Part shown: piece by piece, positions 44,703 to 55,387 of the stretch
Numbering within the stretch: position 1 is the stretch's first letter
How the letters are laid out: the number at the start of each line of letters is the position of its first letter
NCBI GenBank assembly: GCA_004380135.1
Contig: QXCR01000035.1
Location: 62,001-126,000 of the forward strand
DNA from: Stemphylium vesicarium
Taxonomy: Eukaryota > Ascomycota > Dothideomycetes > Pleosporales > Pleosporaceae
Direction: 5' to 3'
Length of the DNA: 64,000 nucleotides
The notes under the pieces: generated by a model
What the model saw: only the letters and a program-made list of their open reading frames with translations
What the model was told of the DNA's origin: nothing
Database searches by the model: none
Translations under genes and position numbers: made by a program

Positions 44703-45957
44703 CTACAATTGCGTAGGGTAATCCAAAGTCTCAATCTTCTCGGGGTAGACAAGACCACCCTGCTTCCTCACCTCATCCATGACCTCCATGATCAACACAC
44801 TCTCGTCGAGGCCAAGGAACCTACCCTCCTTCCTGCCGTTGATGATGGCATCTGCAGCTTCATCCGCTTCCCAGAACATGCCGTGCCCCTCTCCTTCTGA
44901 TTGCAGTGAGCCTCCGAAGCCGTTGTACCAGCCGCTTCCCTTACCTGGGCCTGGGATGGGAAATTCTTTCGACTCGACCTTGCCGTCTGAGCCGATGATC
45001 TTGGTCGACAAGGGACGGAAGGAGTGGCCAAAGACTTGGATTTCGCCCTTGGGACCTTGGATGCGAACAAAGGGTGTGTCCATGTTGCCTCCTGGGGCGG
45101 TGGCGACGCGAAGGGAGGTAGTGGCAACTGCGTGGGCCTCGCCTCCTTGCTCCTTGGAGCGCGGGAATCGCAGGATCATGGTGCTGTGCTCGTCGGCTTT
45201 GCCCGTCGGCTCGTAGTTCTTGACAAAGGCTTGTAGCTTGGGTGCTTGGCGCGTGTTCTCGGGCTGGGTGTGGTACATGGTCTGGAAGACCCAGGTCAGG
45301 GCGTAGATACCGAGATCGAGTAGAGCGCCACCGGCCAACTCGGGGTTGACCATGCGGTGCTTGCCGTCTGGGAAGCTGTTCTCAGGGTCGAGCGCCATGC
45401 TGTTGTCGGAGATGACGCGTGTGATGGGACCAATGCGACCGGAGGTGATCTGCTCGCGCACGTAGATGGACAGCGGGAAGTATCTCGTCCATACAGCCTC
45501 CATCAGGAAGAGGTTCTTGGACTTCGCGACCTCAACGAGCTTACGCGCCTGGGCGGCGTTGACGGTAAAGGCTTTCTCGCATAGCACGTTCTTGCCAGCC
45601 TCCAAGCAGAGCATGGCATTCTGGTAGTGGTGCGAGTGTGGTGTAGCAATATATACGACATCGATGTCGGGGTTCTTCACAAGCTCCTCGTAGGAGCCAT
45701 ATGCCTTCGCATCGGACGGCGCGCCGACCTCCTTGAGGAAGTCCTTTGCGCGGGATTCGGAGGACGAGGAGGCAGCGGCGACAACGGTGTGCTTGAGGTG
45801 CTTTACACCGCGGGTTGTAGGATCGCAGAGGAGGTCCTTGGTACTGTGTTTCCTATTAGCATATAGCTATGGTGGGGGTGTCGCGGGGTAGGTACAAGGT
45901 GAGGGCGATGCCTCCGGTAGCGAGGATACCCCAGCGGACAGTCTTTGGTGATGACAT
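44703..45957 (-). CDS. Gfo/Idh/MocA oxidoreductase, dihydrodiol/D-xylose dehydrogenase-like
   Basis: Two exons, 45957-45896 and 45843-44703, with a 52 bp intron; 400 residues. The NAD(P)-binding Rossmann start WGILATGGIALTF lies at residues 9-21, split by the intron. DVVYIATPHSHHYQNA and CEKAFTVNAAQA follow; the latter is the EK(P/A) block that binds cofactor and substrate. EAVWTRYFPL and GGALLDLGIYAL are typical of the dimeric dihydrodiol dehydrogenase and NADP-dependent D-xylose dehydrogenase branch. These enzymes oxidise xylose or trans-dihydrodiols in the cytosol using NADP. A role in pentose use fits fungal relatives, but no other pentose gene is adjacent. Confidence 0.88.
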
Positions 45958-46521
45958 TGTGGATGGACTTGTAAGTATTTAATGTCTCTATTCCAAAGAT
46001 TGAGATGTTAGATCGAACGACAAAGAGGCAATTGGTGGCGTCCAGGAGTTGTTGGCACTTTGTAGCTGCAGAGCCCCAACGTCATGACAGCCACCGAAGT
46101 TCGGTCAGACCGCCGCGCCGCATCTCAACCCCACTCTTGCCCCTCCATCGAGCTACCGGTGCCTAAAGGAGTTGACGGGCCGCGTGGCGGGGACATGACG
46201 GAAATGGCGGACTTATGGTGTGTAAGCGGCATGCAGAGAGTGGGCAGGGCATGGAGTTCCAGATGTCGTGATGTGGGACGGCACGTGCTCCTAAGATCCC
46301 GCTAAGCCTTCCCACGATCAACACGACACTACGATTTTCAAGAATACATCCCTGCCACGACCAGGAGCAACCCCATCTTATTGAAAAAAGTTCTGGAGAA
46401 GCCGTTTACGATCAATTGTGCGGTACATACACAGATTGCAGCCACTAGCAGTGAGGACCTCGAGAGGGTAGTAAAAGCTACCCAATACTTCTTGATCTCT
46501 TAGAGCCTCTTCTCGCTGGTA
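45958..46521. other. intergenic region
   Basis: 564 bp holding the promoter of the oxidoreductase and the 3' end of the upstream secreted-protein gene, both on the minus strand. Nothing else seen. Confidence 0.4.
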
Positions 46522-47844
46522 TCAAGTGGAATCAACATCAGGCACAGCAGTTGCCGTGACTGTGAACGGCGGTATCGTCGAACTGGCAGACCATCCCTTA
46601 GTAAACCTTGGATCTCCTGCAAGCGTCGTAATGGGTATCCAAGTCGCCTCCGCAGCGGCCGCAGGATGAATCTGAAGATCGTAGTTAGGAGCCAATTTCC
46701 CCACGAAACATCTATACAACATACCACACAGTTCTGGTACCCAGGATCCCGCTTCGCAGCCACATTCACCAATTGCGTCGGCAACACTAGAATCGGGTCG
46801 AAATGAAACGGATCCACCGTCGGTGTCGCACATTTCGTACTAAACACATCCCTGCAACTGCTTCCAACGTCGTCCCAATCACACAACTGGACTTCCGAGC
46901 AGCTGCTTGTCGTTGTGACCGGCCAGTTCAACGTCTCAAGCGCGAAAGGGCTCGGACTGCCGAATGTTGGTCTCCTTGGGCCCTTGATTCTAGTTACCGT
47001 GGAGATTGGCGACGGTAAAATCGATAGTGTAAGGGACGTAAGTTGGGAACCACAACCGGTGAACAGATAAGTTGGCTGCCCTCGGAACTGCCCACGCAAG
47101 GTTGGAATTGATATGTAGATTGAGGGCGAGGTAACTGTAAGGCCGTCAATGACTTTCACCACGGGTGGTTTTGCTGTTGTTGGGCCTGGCGTGGGGCGAC
47201 TGGTCGAAAAGAGTGTGCTATTTTGAGGGCAGAGAGGCTGGGCTGCCGGCGTAGGCCAGTAGTAGATTTTGACGCTATTCCCTGCGATGCTGCACGGTCC
47301 GGTGGGATCAGAAGAGCAGGGTGTGTATGTCGTGCATGGAAGTGGGAATTCAGAGACTGAAGTTTCGGTTCCGTGAGCCATGTCCCAGGTCGACTTGAGC
47401 TTCGCGCATTCGCCCTCATTGACCGTGCAAGTTGGAGTTGGGCTAGTCATGCTCGACCACGTAGTATATGTTGTTGTCGGGTACCATTGTGTGATGTATT
47501 CGCTGTACTGGCGGCCGAGTAGACGAGGGATGTTATCGCAGAATGTTGAAGTTGAGACGGCTGGGAAGGTGGAAAAGATTTGAGTAGACGTGAGGGTTGT
47601 GGTGTATGACTTGGACCATAAACTCGCAGAGACTGAAGAGTACCGAGACCAGGAATTGAGGCAAGCCTGAGCAGGAGGAACTCGAGGCGCGAGAACGTTT
47701 GCTATCCAGGTTAGCACAAGAAGGTCTCACACCACCACAGATTTGAGCAGATAAACCCCGCCCAACTGGGCTAGGAAATGAATTACCAGCTGTAACAGGG
47801 ATCAACGTCAAGCAAAGGGCTTGCAGGCTAAGTGGGTTAATCAT
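46522..47844 (-). CDS. secreted Ser/Thr/Pro-rich protein, fungal-specific
   Basis: Three exons, 47844-47787, 47701-46725 and 46671-46522, with introns of 85 and 53 bp; 394 residues. An N-terminal signal peptide (MINPLSLQALCLTLIPVTAA) is split by the first intron. The mature part is rich in Ser, Thr and Pro with many Cys residues, and contains the block DPILVLPTQLV near the C-terminus, seen in Cys-containing extracellular proteins of Pleosporales (attribution from memory, not checked). The last exon is phase 0 and reads IHPAAAAEATWIPITTL. No enzyme motif or GPI signal is visible. Likely a cell-wall or secreted protein; an effector-like role is possible but unsupported. Confidence 0.72.
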
Positions 47845-48568
47845 CTTGTGCAAAGATAGCTCGTGGAATTCTGTAGTTCCCTGCTGAGAATTGTTTAGAA
47901 TAAGTGCCAGTCAATCTACCATTTATACGTAATCGAAGAGAGGACACTCGTATAAGCACGTACAAGAGCAGCAACACTTCGACTACGAAGACCAATCTTA
48001 GCATGACGCCTCCTAAGTTGCATGAGCTGAGTGTACAGAAACAGTTCGTATTAATATAGCTGGATATTGCGCGCATATAATTAGGCGAGTGGCGTCAAGG
48101 GATCAATACAAGTACCTGCGGGCGCATGCGACACGAAAGACACCTATCGCATGTCAGCTCTCTCAGCAAACGCTGGCCATTGAAGAGATCATGCAGTAAG
48201 TAGCTACAATTGCATTCGAAGCCACAGAGCGCAAGAAAAATTGGCGTTCCGTCAAAATTGGCTGCAGCAGTGCGGATCTCGACACCAATACTGCCAGCGA
48301 CAGTCACCAAGGTGCATCTGACGTCCTTTTAGCAGGTGAGGACGGGTGGGACGCGATTCTAACCCGGCTGGATTAGTTGCAGGCCAGCTGAAAGTCAACT
48401 TTATACCTAGCAGGGCACAAGCGACATAGAAGATGTAGAGTATCTACGCTTGAGCGAGGCGTTGTAGAATAAAAATATCATATACCTACTCCCTATCCTT
48501 TGTAGCAACATGTCGCAGACAAAAGACTCGAGAAATTTGCTTAACTAATCGTACAAGACGTTTGCGAC
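47845..48568. other. intergenic region
   Basis: 724 bp between two minus-strand genes. A 55-codon frame ending at 47837 contains a hydrophobic stretch and could be a leader peptide of the downstream gene, but there is no further support. Nothing else seen. Confidence 0.35.
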
Positions 48569-50140
48569 CTACATTTTTACATCCGCCACGTTCTCGACAC
48601 GTTCCTCGTCGACATCTTTATCCAACAAATCAGTCCGACTTACTTCGCCCGAGAAGAGAAGGTCGACGTCTTCCAGCTCCAGGCCCTTGGTCTCAGGGAA
48701 GAAGAAGAAGATAATCGGCACCCATAGAGCGTTGAGTACAGCAAAGATGATGTACGTTTTCCATCCAATGTTGCTGATAGCATGGGGTGTGATTTGCACG
48801 ATGATGTAGTTGCAGATCCAGTTTGCGGCGGTTGAGATAGCAGAGCCGCGCTGTCGCAGGCGTAGAGGAAGGATTTCGGACGGATAGACCCAGACGGTAG
48901 CCTGGAAACCGATCGTGAACGCGCCTTGGAAGACAAAGAGCATCGCCGCCGCCGCGATACCGGCACCTTTGGCTGAGGCAGTCTTGTATTGTACTTGGTA
49001 GATAAGTCCAGATTGAACTGCCATGACCGCGGCCATGACGCTGATCATGGAGAGTAGAAGTGGTCTTCTTCCGACTCTGTCAATGAGGAACCAGGGTATG
49101 AACGAGGCGACGAAGAACCAGGTCTGCAAGAAGCCGCTCATCAGAGAGGCCATGTGCGTGTCGAATCCGATGCTCTTCTCGAAAAGCGTTCCCGAATAAT
49201 CTATCATCGATTAGCAAAGCATTGTTTAGTTTGAGCTGGCATACTCACAGATAATGGCGTTGATACCACCCAACTGCTGGAACATCTGAATACCGCACGC
49301 AATCAAGAAACGCCTCCTGGACTTGATAGGGTCACTTCGGACGATGTCCTTCCAACCTGCTTGTCGCGACGCCTCAAATGCGACGGTTTCGGTGATGGCG
49401 GTATGGAGTCGTTGCACTTCGGCATCGGTTTCCTGTACGTCTGCGACACGTGCCAACACTTGCAGACACTCATCTGGACGATCGTGTGCAGCCAGCCATC
49501 TCGGTGTCTCTGGAATCAGGGTCAACAAGCCAAGGATCGTCAAGAGGATGAGGCACTGGAGGATGGTGGGTATCCGCCAGGCCCAGTCTGAAGTGTGCGA
49601 GACAAAGCCATAGTCGATCCAGTATACCAAAAAGATGCCAAAGTTCAGTGTCGATAGCTGCGCGCAAACGTAGATACCACGACTGGCTTTCGGACTGAAT
49701 TCGGCCTGCAGAACTGGCACTGTCGAATTAATGATACCCAGGCCGACTCCCGACACGATGCGTCCGACGATGAGGTGTGCTCGTCCAAATGCGCTGGCTT
49801 GGAGAACAGCGCCGATGATGCTAATCACAGCTCCGATGGCGATACTCTTCCGACGACCGAGTTTCTCTCCCACGACTGCTGTTCCCATGGCACCGAGGAA
49901 GCAACCAACTATTCCAGCGTTAGTTCTGTGTCGTTGTTCCGCTTATCGCAATCACTGACTTTCGAAGATGGCTACAATAGTACCAATCATGTCTGAGGAT
50001 GGATGATTGAATGTCTTGTTGAAGGCTGGCGCGCCAACCAGTCCACCCATGAGTCCATTGTCGTATCCAATCAGCATGAACCCGAGAGAAGTCAGGATAC
50101 TGATGGTGAGCATAAGCGCTCGGCCCCTGAGTTCCGGCAT
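48569..50140 (-). CDS. MFS hexose-type sugar transporter
   Basis: Three exons, 50140-49960, 49908-49249 and 49200-48569, with introns of 51 and 48 bp; 490 residues, twelve transmembrane helices. Family motifs: GYDNGLMGGLVG in TM1, GEKLGRRKSI after TM2, the GRIVSGVGLGIINSTVPVLQAE block, PETPRWL before the central loop, FQQLGGINAIIYYSGTLF in TM7, DRVGRRPLL and a C-terminal PETKGLELED. The donor of the first intron is GTCAGT, weaker than usual, but the join EIGCFLGAMG is well supported. It is a proton-coupled monosaccharide or sugar-derivative importer. It is divergently placed to an SMP-30 lactonase 0.94 kb away, which suggests a shared catabolic role. Confidence 0.92.
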
Positions 50141-51078
50141 CGTGTGCGAGTGTTGAAGGACCACGATTCTGTCGTGGAAACTTGGTGAAAATCATCCCCT
50201 GCATGCGGCGGTGGCATTTATGTACAGAACCAACCGTTGTCAGCATGCAAAGAGCGAGATATAAGCCCGGTTGTGGGGCCGACCCCATGGGGTCGGCTAG
50301 TGATGCATAACCCGCGGGATTTGACGGTGAAGGTAGACATCTTATGGGACTGACGTCGGCTCGGCAAGATGCTGGTGATTTTCGATCTCTTGTAAATGTC
50401 AATATACCATAAGCATCGAGGCTCGTACGCCAAATAGAAGCCTCACGACGGCCACTGCTTGCAATAATGCTCAAGATGCTGTGGTTGTTGACAGCGTAAA
50501 GTGCGCGAGATTTTGCAATTAGCTTTGGGTCTTTGCTGGCCTTGTTCTGAATCATCTTCGCGGTAGCTACATCCATCGTAGCTTTAGCTGTTACGGCGTC
50601 ATTTGGCCGAAGCATACCTATATGGCCGAGTTTACGTATGCCAAAAAGGCGTGAATGACTTCAGGCGAAGATCAGACGATTCGTCTAGCGGATAGGTTTG
50701 ATTGGCTGCAACAGGCCTCGGCAGGGTCTAAAGCTTATCTTGCCAACGTGCGCATCATAGCTTGGCCGGCACAGGACCGAACTCCGCGCTTCATGTCCAA
50801 CCTCGTGTTCGACACTGCCCAAAAGCCGTTCCGGACCGACGCTCACAGCCAGAGCCTATCGGCGAATGATTTGATTACCGCCCTTGCGTGTGGACTGCTG
50901 CTCTCTGGGGGTTTTCAAACGCCGAAAGGCACCCGCAAGGTGTTCACGATCGGCAGCTTTCCGGTGACATAAGCTTCGCTAGTGCTTTGAACGCCTCGTA
51001 TTGCGTTCAGGACTCCTCCCATTGCATTGTCAGATTACTAGCCCTACAAACCCAAGTCTAATACGACCCTTCTCAATC
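50141..51078. other. bidirectional promoter region, 0.94 kb
   Basis: It lies between the starts of the sugar transporter (minus) and the lactonase (plus). Open frames at 50655-50972 (plus) and 50220-50615 (minus) lack recognisable motifs, though the latter has a protein-like composition for about 70 residues. A candidate regulatory region. Confidence 0.4.
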
Positions 51079-52156
51079 ATGGCTACGCTGCCTTCTTGGT
51101 TACAGATACACGACAACGCAGCAAAAGGTCTTATTGGACAGGAACCAAAGCTTGATCTGCTTCTCGAGAACACCAAATGCCCTTTTGCACACGAGGCTGG
51201 CGTTTTCATACCTGAGGATGACTCCCTTTGGATCACCAGCAACCAGTACCCCCATTCAGAAACTGGAAACACCCACATTCACATTTCACGCATTGAGATA
51301 CCATCGGACGCAAGCACGAACGAGATAAAATACTCTGAGATAAATGTAAAGAATGTCCCTTTGCCCAATGGCGGTGTCAACTACAAGAACGGTGTACTGT
51401 TCTGCGCGCAAGGAACCATAGATATGCCAGGAGGGATAGCCTTTATGCCACTAACGACAGGCACCGACGCCCAGCACGAGGCGAAGCTGCTGGTATCAAG
51501 CTTCCATGGCCGGCCTTTCAACTCACCGAACGATGTTGTTGTGCATTCGGACGGCTCCATCTGGTTTACGGATCCTATCTACGGCTGGGAACAAGGCATC
51601 AGACCACGGCCACGACTACCAAACCAAGTATATCGCTTCGATCCCGCGACAGGAAATATCCGCGTCATAGCAGACGGATTTGGCAGACCGAACGGGATCT
51701 GTTTCAGCCCGGATGAATCCACTGTTTACATTACTGATACGGATTGGATCCACGGAGACGGTACAACGGACGAGATGAGGGTGTCGCATATGTGAGTAGC
51801 TTCTTTGGCACAACAGTCCAATTCATCCACTCTAACAATGTCTCGCTAGATACGCATTCGATGTCATCACTCGATCCGGCCAATATTTCCTTGCCAACCG
51901 TCGGTTATTTGCCATGGCAGACACAGGCGTTCCCGACGGCATCAAGTGCGACACTGACGGCAATGTTTACAGCGGTTGTGGCGATGGGCTGAACATATGG
52001 ACACCTGGAGGTGTGCTGTTGGCGAAGATCTTGGTCGATGGAGGCGTCGCCAACTTTTGCTTTGGAAGGAACGGTCATGTCTTTTTACTGAATGAGAATA
52101 GACTGTGGAGACTGCAGCTAGCCAAACATTGCAAGGGAGCGCTACTAAAGCTATAA
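51079..52156 (+). CDS. SMP-30/gluconolactonase-like lactonase
   Basis: Two exons, 51079-51791 and 51850-52156, with a 58 bp intron; 339 residues. A six-bladed beta-propeller of the SMP-30/Gnl/LRE type. Metal-ligand positions look intact: Glu in CPFAHEAGVF (about residue 39), Asn in NSPNDVVVHSDGSIWFTDP, and Asn then Asp in FGRPNGICFSPDESTVYITDTD. The last blade reads GVPDGIKCDTDGNVYSGCGDG, typical of fungal members. The protein should hydrolyse a sugar lactone; there is no signal peptide, so it is cytosolic. Its divergent neighbour is a sugar transporter. Confidence 0.9.
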
Positions 52157-52443
52157 CATTATCGATAGAGAGTAGTTCAAGTGAAAGGTGGTCGGGACTT
52201 CTTGGCCAGAAGTATTGAAAGGGACCACGCGTCACGTGTGAAATCTTGGCATCTGGTCACTGTTCCCGAACCTCTATCCAATCGCCATCGCCTCAATCTA
52301 CACTAGACACCCTTCCTCCGCTTCTGTTTTTCCTCCGTAGCAACACAACCCCTGACTCCACCTCGCCCTCCTGCCCTCCACTCACTCATTCTCTACGACA
52401 TAAACTTTCACTCACCGAAAGCACGTGCCTGAGCACAGGCATA
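52157..52443. other. short intergenic region
   Basis: 287 bp, C-rich and T-rich. Nothing recognised; it may be the old promoter of the decayed gene that follows. Confidence 0.35.
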
Positions 52444-53622
52444 ATGTCAGTCCTACTCTAAATCAAAACACCTTTCGGGAGTAGTAACAAGGACGCACAT
52501 CACTTGCGGAATTTCTTTAACCTTCCCGACATCGAGGAACCGACCTTCGAGCTTATTTCCTATTCCTCTCAATCATCAACCTCTGAGCGCAGCGAAGACT
52601 CTGGGGTAGGATTGCTGCAGGAAGAGAATCTACGGAAACTACAAGAGCAGCTCAATTCCTTCATATACCAAATGGCCCCCACTAGGAATCTTTCTTACAC
52701 CAATGCTCAATACTCTCTGGCACTAGAGAAGCGCGGTTGTACATTCATCGATGCGCAGAATGAGCGCGCTCCATCTAACGTCGAAACTACTATCAATGCT
52801 CTGAAGGTCGATTGAGCCAATCCAATCCCGTCGGAAAAAGCGCGAGAGATGCGGGACGAAGTACGAGCCGCCACAAGCAAGGCTCTAGTTGCGGCGGTTG
52901 TCACTTGAAACATTCTGAACCGTTCGAGCATGCGTCGACGTGACTCAGACAACCGTATCAATCTAACTGGTCAATGGGGAAACAGCTTTCCACTCCCTTC
53001 TCGCAATTCTGAGCCCAATTTTCTCATCGCGGCACCGAATCCGGACCCAACAATCGGCTATAACGGCGAGAATGTCGGGGGATACTACAAGGCGCGCGAT
53101 CACTTGGGCGACCATTGCTCGCCAGTCAAGTGCGACAAACAGCTGTTGTTCCCTGTTGTGACAGTCGAGGTCAAGAGTCTCAATAGCGATGCCTACGCTC
53201 AACGTCAGAACATGCGTAACGGCGCAATTATGGTACGCAACCTACGGAATCTGCGACAACAAGCTGGTATGGAAGAGGAGGACCTCAAGATCAGATTTGA
53301 TGGGATTGCGCACGTCGTTACTATCAGCTTTACACAAACCGTCATACACATCTGTTGCGACTGGTCTCAGATAGCTACTGACGGCCATCTCGAATTCTTT
53401 TCCAAGGTTATCGCTGTCTCGGTAGCAGTTAACTGTTTCGACGATCTCCATTCCATGGCAGAGAAGATCCGTAATGCAGCAGACTGGGCCATAGATTCCA
53501 ACAAGCAATGGATTCGGGATGATTTGGCAAATCTGCAGCCATTGGTATCAACACTGCCACCGCTTGAACCTGAAGCCTCGCTTGCTGGCTCTCAGTCAGG
53601 TACCGAAATGACGGGGGAGTAG
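52444..53622 (+). pseudogene. broken DUF7924-type (PD-(D/E)XK-like) gene, copy 1
   Basis: A single reading frame from ATG at 52444 to TAG at 53620 codes for one family protein but contains three internal stops: TAA at 52459, TGA at 52813 and TGA at 52906. Family landmarks in order are LRNFFNLPDIEEP, SYTNAQYSLALEKRG, PNPDPTIGYNGENVGGYY, FPVVTVEVKSLNSDAY (an E-x-K element as in restriction-endonuclease-like folds), ARNGAIMVRNLRNLRQ-like sequence (MRNGAIMVRNLRNLRQ) and a C-terminal helical region. Because the frame never shifts, nonsense changes alone broke it. Each stop can be explained by one C to T or G to A change (CAA, CGA or TGG origin). The family name is my attribution from these landmarks. 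Expression of the 231-residue part after the last stop cannot be excluded. Confidence 0.8.
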
Positions 53623-54492
53623 CTGGAGACTCATTTTGCAGACTACGAGGTGAGAGAGGGTTGCTTCGTTTTTTAATGACCTGTAGTGTAGCCAGAGACA
53701 TCGGTTCGTGAGGGGCTCTCTTGTGGTCACGGCTAACCCTGTATTTGTCCAGCCTAGAAAAGAGGGGGGAAGAGAGAGACACAACAAAGGCAGATGACGA
53801 AGCAACAGTGACTCAATTAGAAGATAAATCAACATTAACTCCGACTTTCACTACTACACGTCGTGAAACGCATTTCAAAAGTAGTAATTTCTTCTGTATT
53901 TACGCGATCGTTGACAGCCATGGGCGTCAGATAGAGCACTTCGGCAGAAGCATACCGTATGTAAAAGTTAGGCGATGCAAATGGGCTGATCAGTGGTCAG
54001 AACGTGGGCGAGAGCCCATGGGCAGAGTAGAGGTAGTAGAAGTAAGTGCGAGCCCATGGGCAGAGATGTGTGAGAGGAATTGGGCGCAACGCCTATGGGC
54101 TGAAGGGCCCAATGTGAAAGAAGAAGGAACGCCCATGAGCGGGGAGGTTCAGAGCGAGAACTGGGAGATGGCGCATATGGGCGGCTCTTTCTAGGCATTC
54201 AATGTTGTATGCGAGACTGGCCCATGCGCTGCGAAGTGTAGGAAAAGTGGGCATACCGCCCATGAGCAGGTCACCCACCCAGATAGTATCGCAATAGCAC
54301 TTGCGCTGCCCGTGGGCCGCCGTTCGTCAAGGGAGCGGGCGCATGCGGTTCGGCAAACTGAACATCACCAAGTCATATCTCATACGTTATATTGAAGACT
54401 GCATCCCTTGAATAACATCGCATTTACGCAAGCTACTCAGTCGTATCTAAGACTGCCTGCAATTTTCTCGTCGACTCGGAGTACCATGAACC
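53623..54492. other. intergenic stretch with a GCCCATGRGC motif field
   Basis: 870 bp between the broken copy 1 and the inverted-repeat element. From 53981 to about 54320 it contains many ATGGGC/GCCCAT words on both strands, listed in a separate entry. A 157-codon frame (53721-54194) runs through it and looks accidental. Confidence 0.5.
53981..54320. repeat. cluster of GCCCATGRGC palindromic motifs
   Basis: The 10-mer GCCCATGRGC occurs at 54014, 54052, 54131 and 54258, two of them the perfect palindrome GCCCATGGGC. The core ATGGGC/GCCCAT recurs at 53981, 54094, 54175 and 54219, with related GGGCCCA at 54105. Spacing is irregular (38, 79 and 127 bp between the 10-mers), so this is not a tandem array. 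It may be a protein-binding region or a relic of a degraded repeat; sequence alone cannot decide. Confidence 0.6.
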
Positions 54493-54920
54493 GGTGTTGA
54501 GTATAGCCCTCCAGCTCCAAAAAAAACGTCAAAAAAAGAAGTAACGTCCGCAAGTCTGAACCAGACTCGAAGGAACTCCGGCTTATATAACGTCCTACCC
54601 TACGTGGCGAGAAACCTAGTGTGCTAAGAAAATCGGCTAATTATATGCTTCTAAAAACGCTACATTAGTATTAATAGTATAATAAACTTACTGCCCCGTT
54701 AGAAAACATAACTCTTTTGTTATGCATAGTTGAAGGGGGTTTTGCGTACGAAGATCTGTAATCCATGAGATCTTGTTAGTTGTTCTCGGCACGCAGGGTT
54801 TCTCGCCACATAGAGTGGGACGTTATATAAGCCAGGGTTCCTTCGAGTCTGGTTAGGTCCTTGCGGACGTTACTTCTTTTTTTGACGTGTTTTTGGAGCT
54901 GGAGAGCTATACTCAACACC
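54493..54920. mobile_element. MITE-like element, 428 bp with 132 bp terminal inverted repeats
   Basis: The left arm 54493-54624 and right arm 54789-54920 are inverted copies, running from GGTGTTGAGTATAG inward and ending in CTATACTCAACACC. They share long blocks such as GGACGTTATATAAGCC and ACTTCTTTTTTTGACGT, with scattered mismatches. The 164 bp centre is AT-rich and has no coding capacity. The flanking bases (GAACC and AAGGA) do not show an obvious target duplication, so the exact ends and the superfamily are uncertain. Structure fits a non-autonomous DNA element. Confidence 0.85.
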
Positions 54921-55387
54921 AAGGAACTGTCGTGAGATCGCTGCCTCACCAAATCCAGCAGCCTCACGCTTACGTACGCCTACAATTGCAATTCGATCGA
55001 TCAATCAATCAAGCACGACCTCATAGATTGACTTGATTGTAATTACAGCAACGACGAGATTGACTTGATTGATTTGCAATTTCTACGGCGAGGACGCAAC
55101 TTGATTGCAATTTGATTGATTGTTGCCAACACTGCCATGAACCATGATTCTCGAAGAGGAAGAACTATTCCAGTGCCCCCGCCGTACCGTAGATAAGCGT
55201 TAAGTCGCAGCCATCCACATCCACCGCAATCCTACAAGAACCACATTATTACCATGTTCCCCCCCCCCCCCCCCCCCTCATGGGTTCGCAGTCACCAGCC
55301 GCAAGAACTTCCTGCGCCCGTACTCAAAATGCAAGGCATCGTCACGGGTGGTCTCGTGATCGCACCATCAGCCTACACTTTCCACAA
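54921..55387. other. intergenic stretch with ATTGATTG-like low complexity and a poly-C run
   Basis: The part at 54980-55130 repeats GATTGA, TTGATTG and CAATCAA words on both strands and looks like degraded simple repeat. A 19 bp C run occupies 55259-55277. No gene seen. Confidence 0.5.
55259..55277. repeat. poly-C tract (19 bp)
   Basis: Uninterrupted C homopolymer. Its length may be uncertain in the assembly. Confidence 0.9.

Noticed and set aside
47837..48076. Small frame with a hydrophobic stretch upstream of the secreted protein
   Set aside because: No conserved motif; could equally be the 5' leader of the secreted-protein gene.
49920..50615. 231-codon minus-strand frame upstream of the sugar transporter
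   Set aside because: Its first 70 codons look protein-like, but the rest overlaps the transporter exon in another phase and no motif is recognisable.
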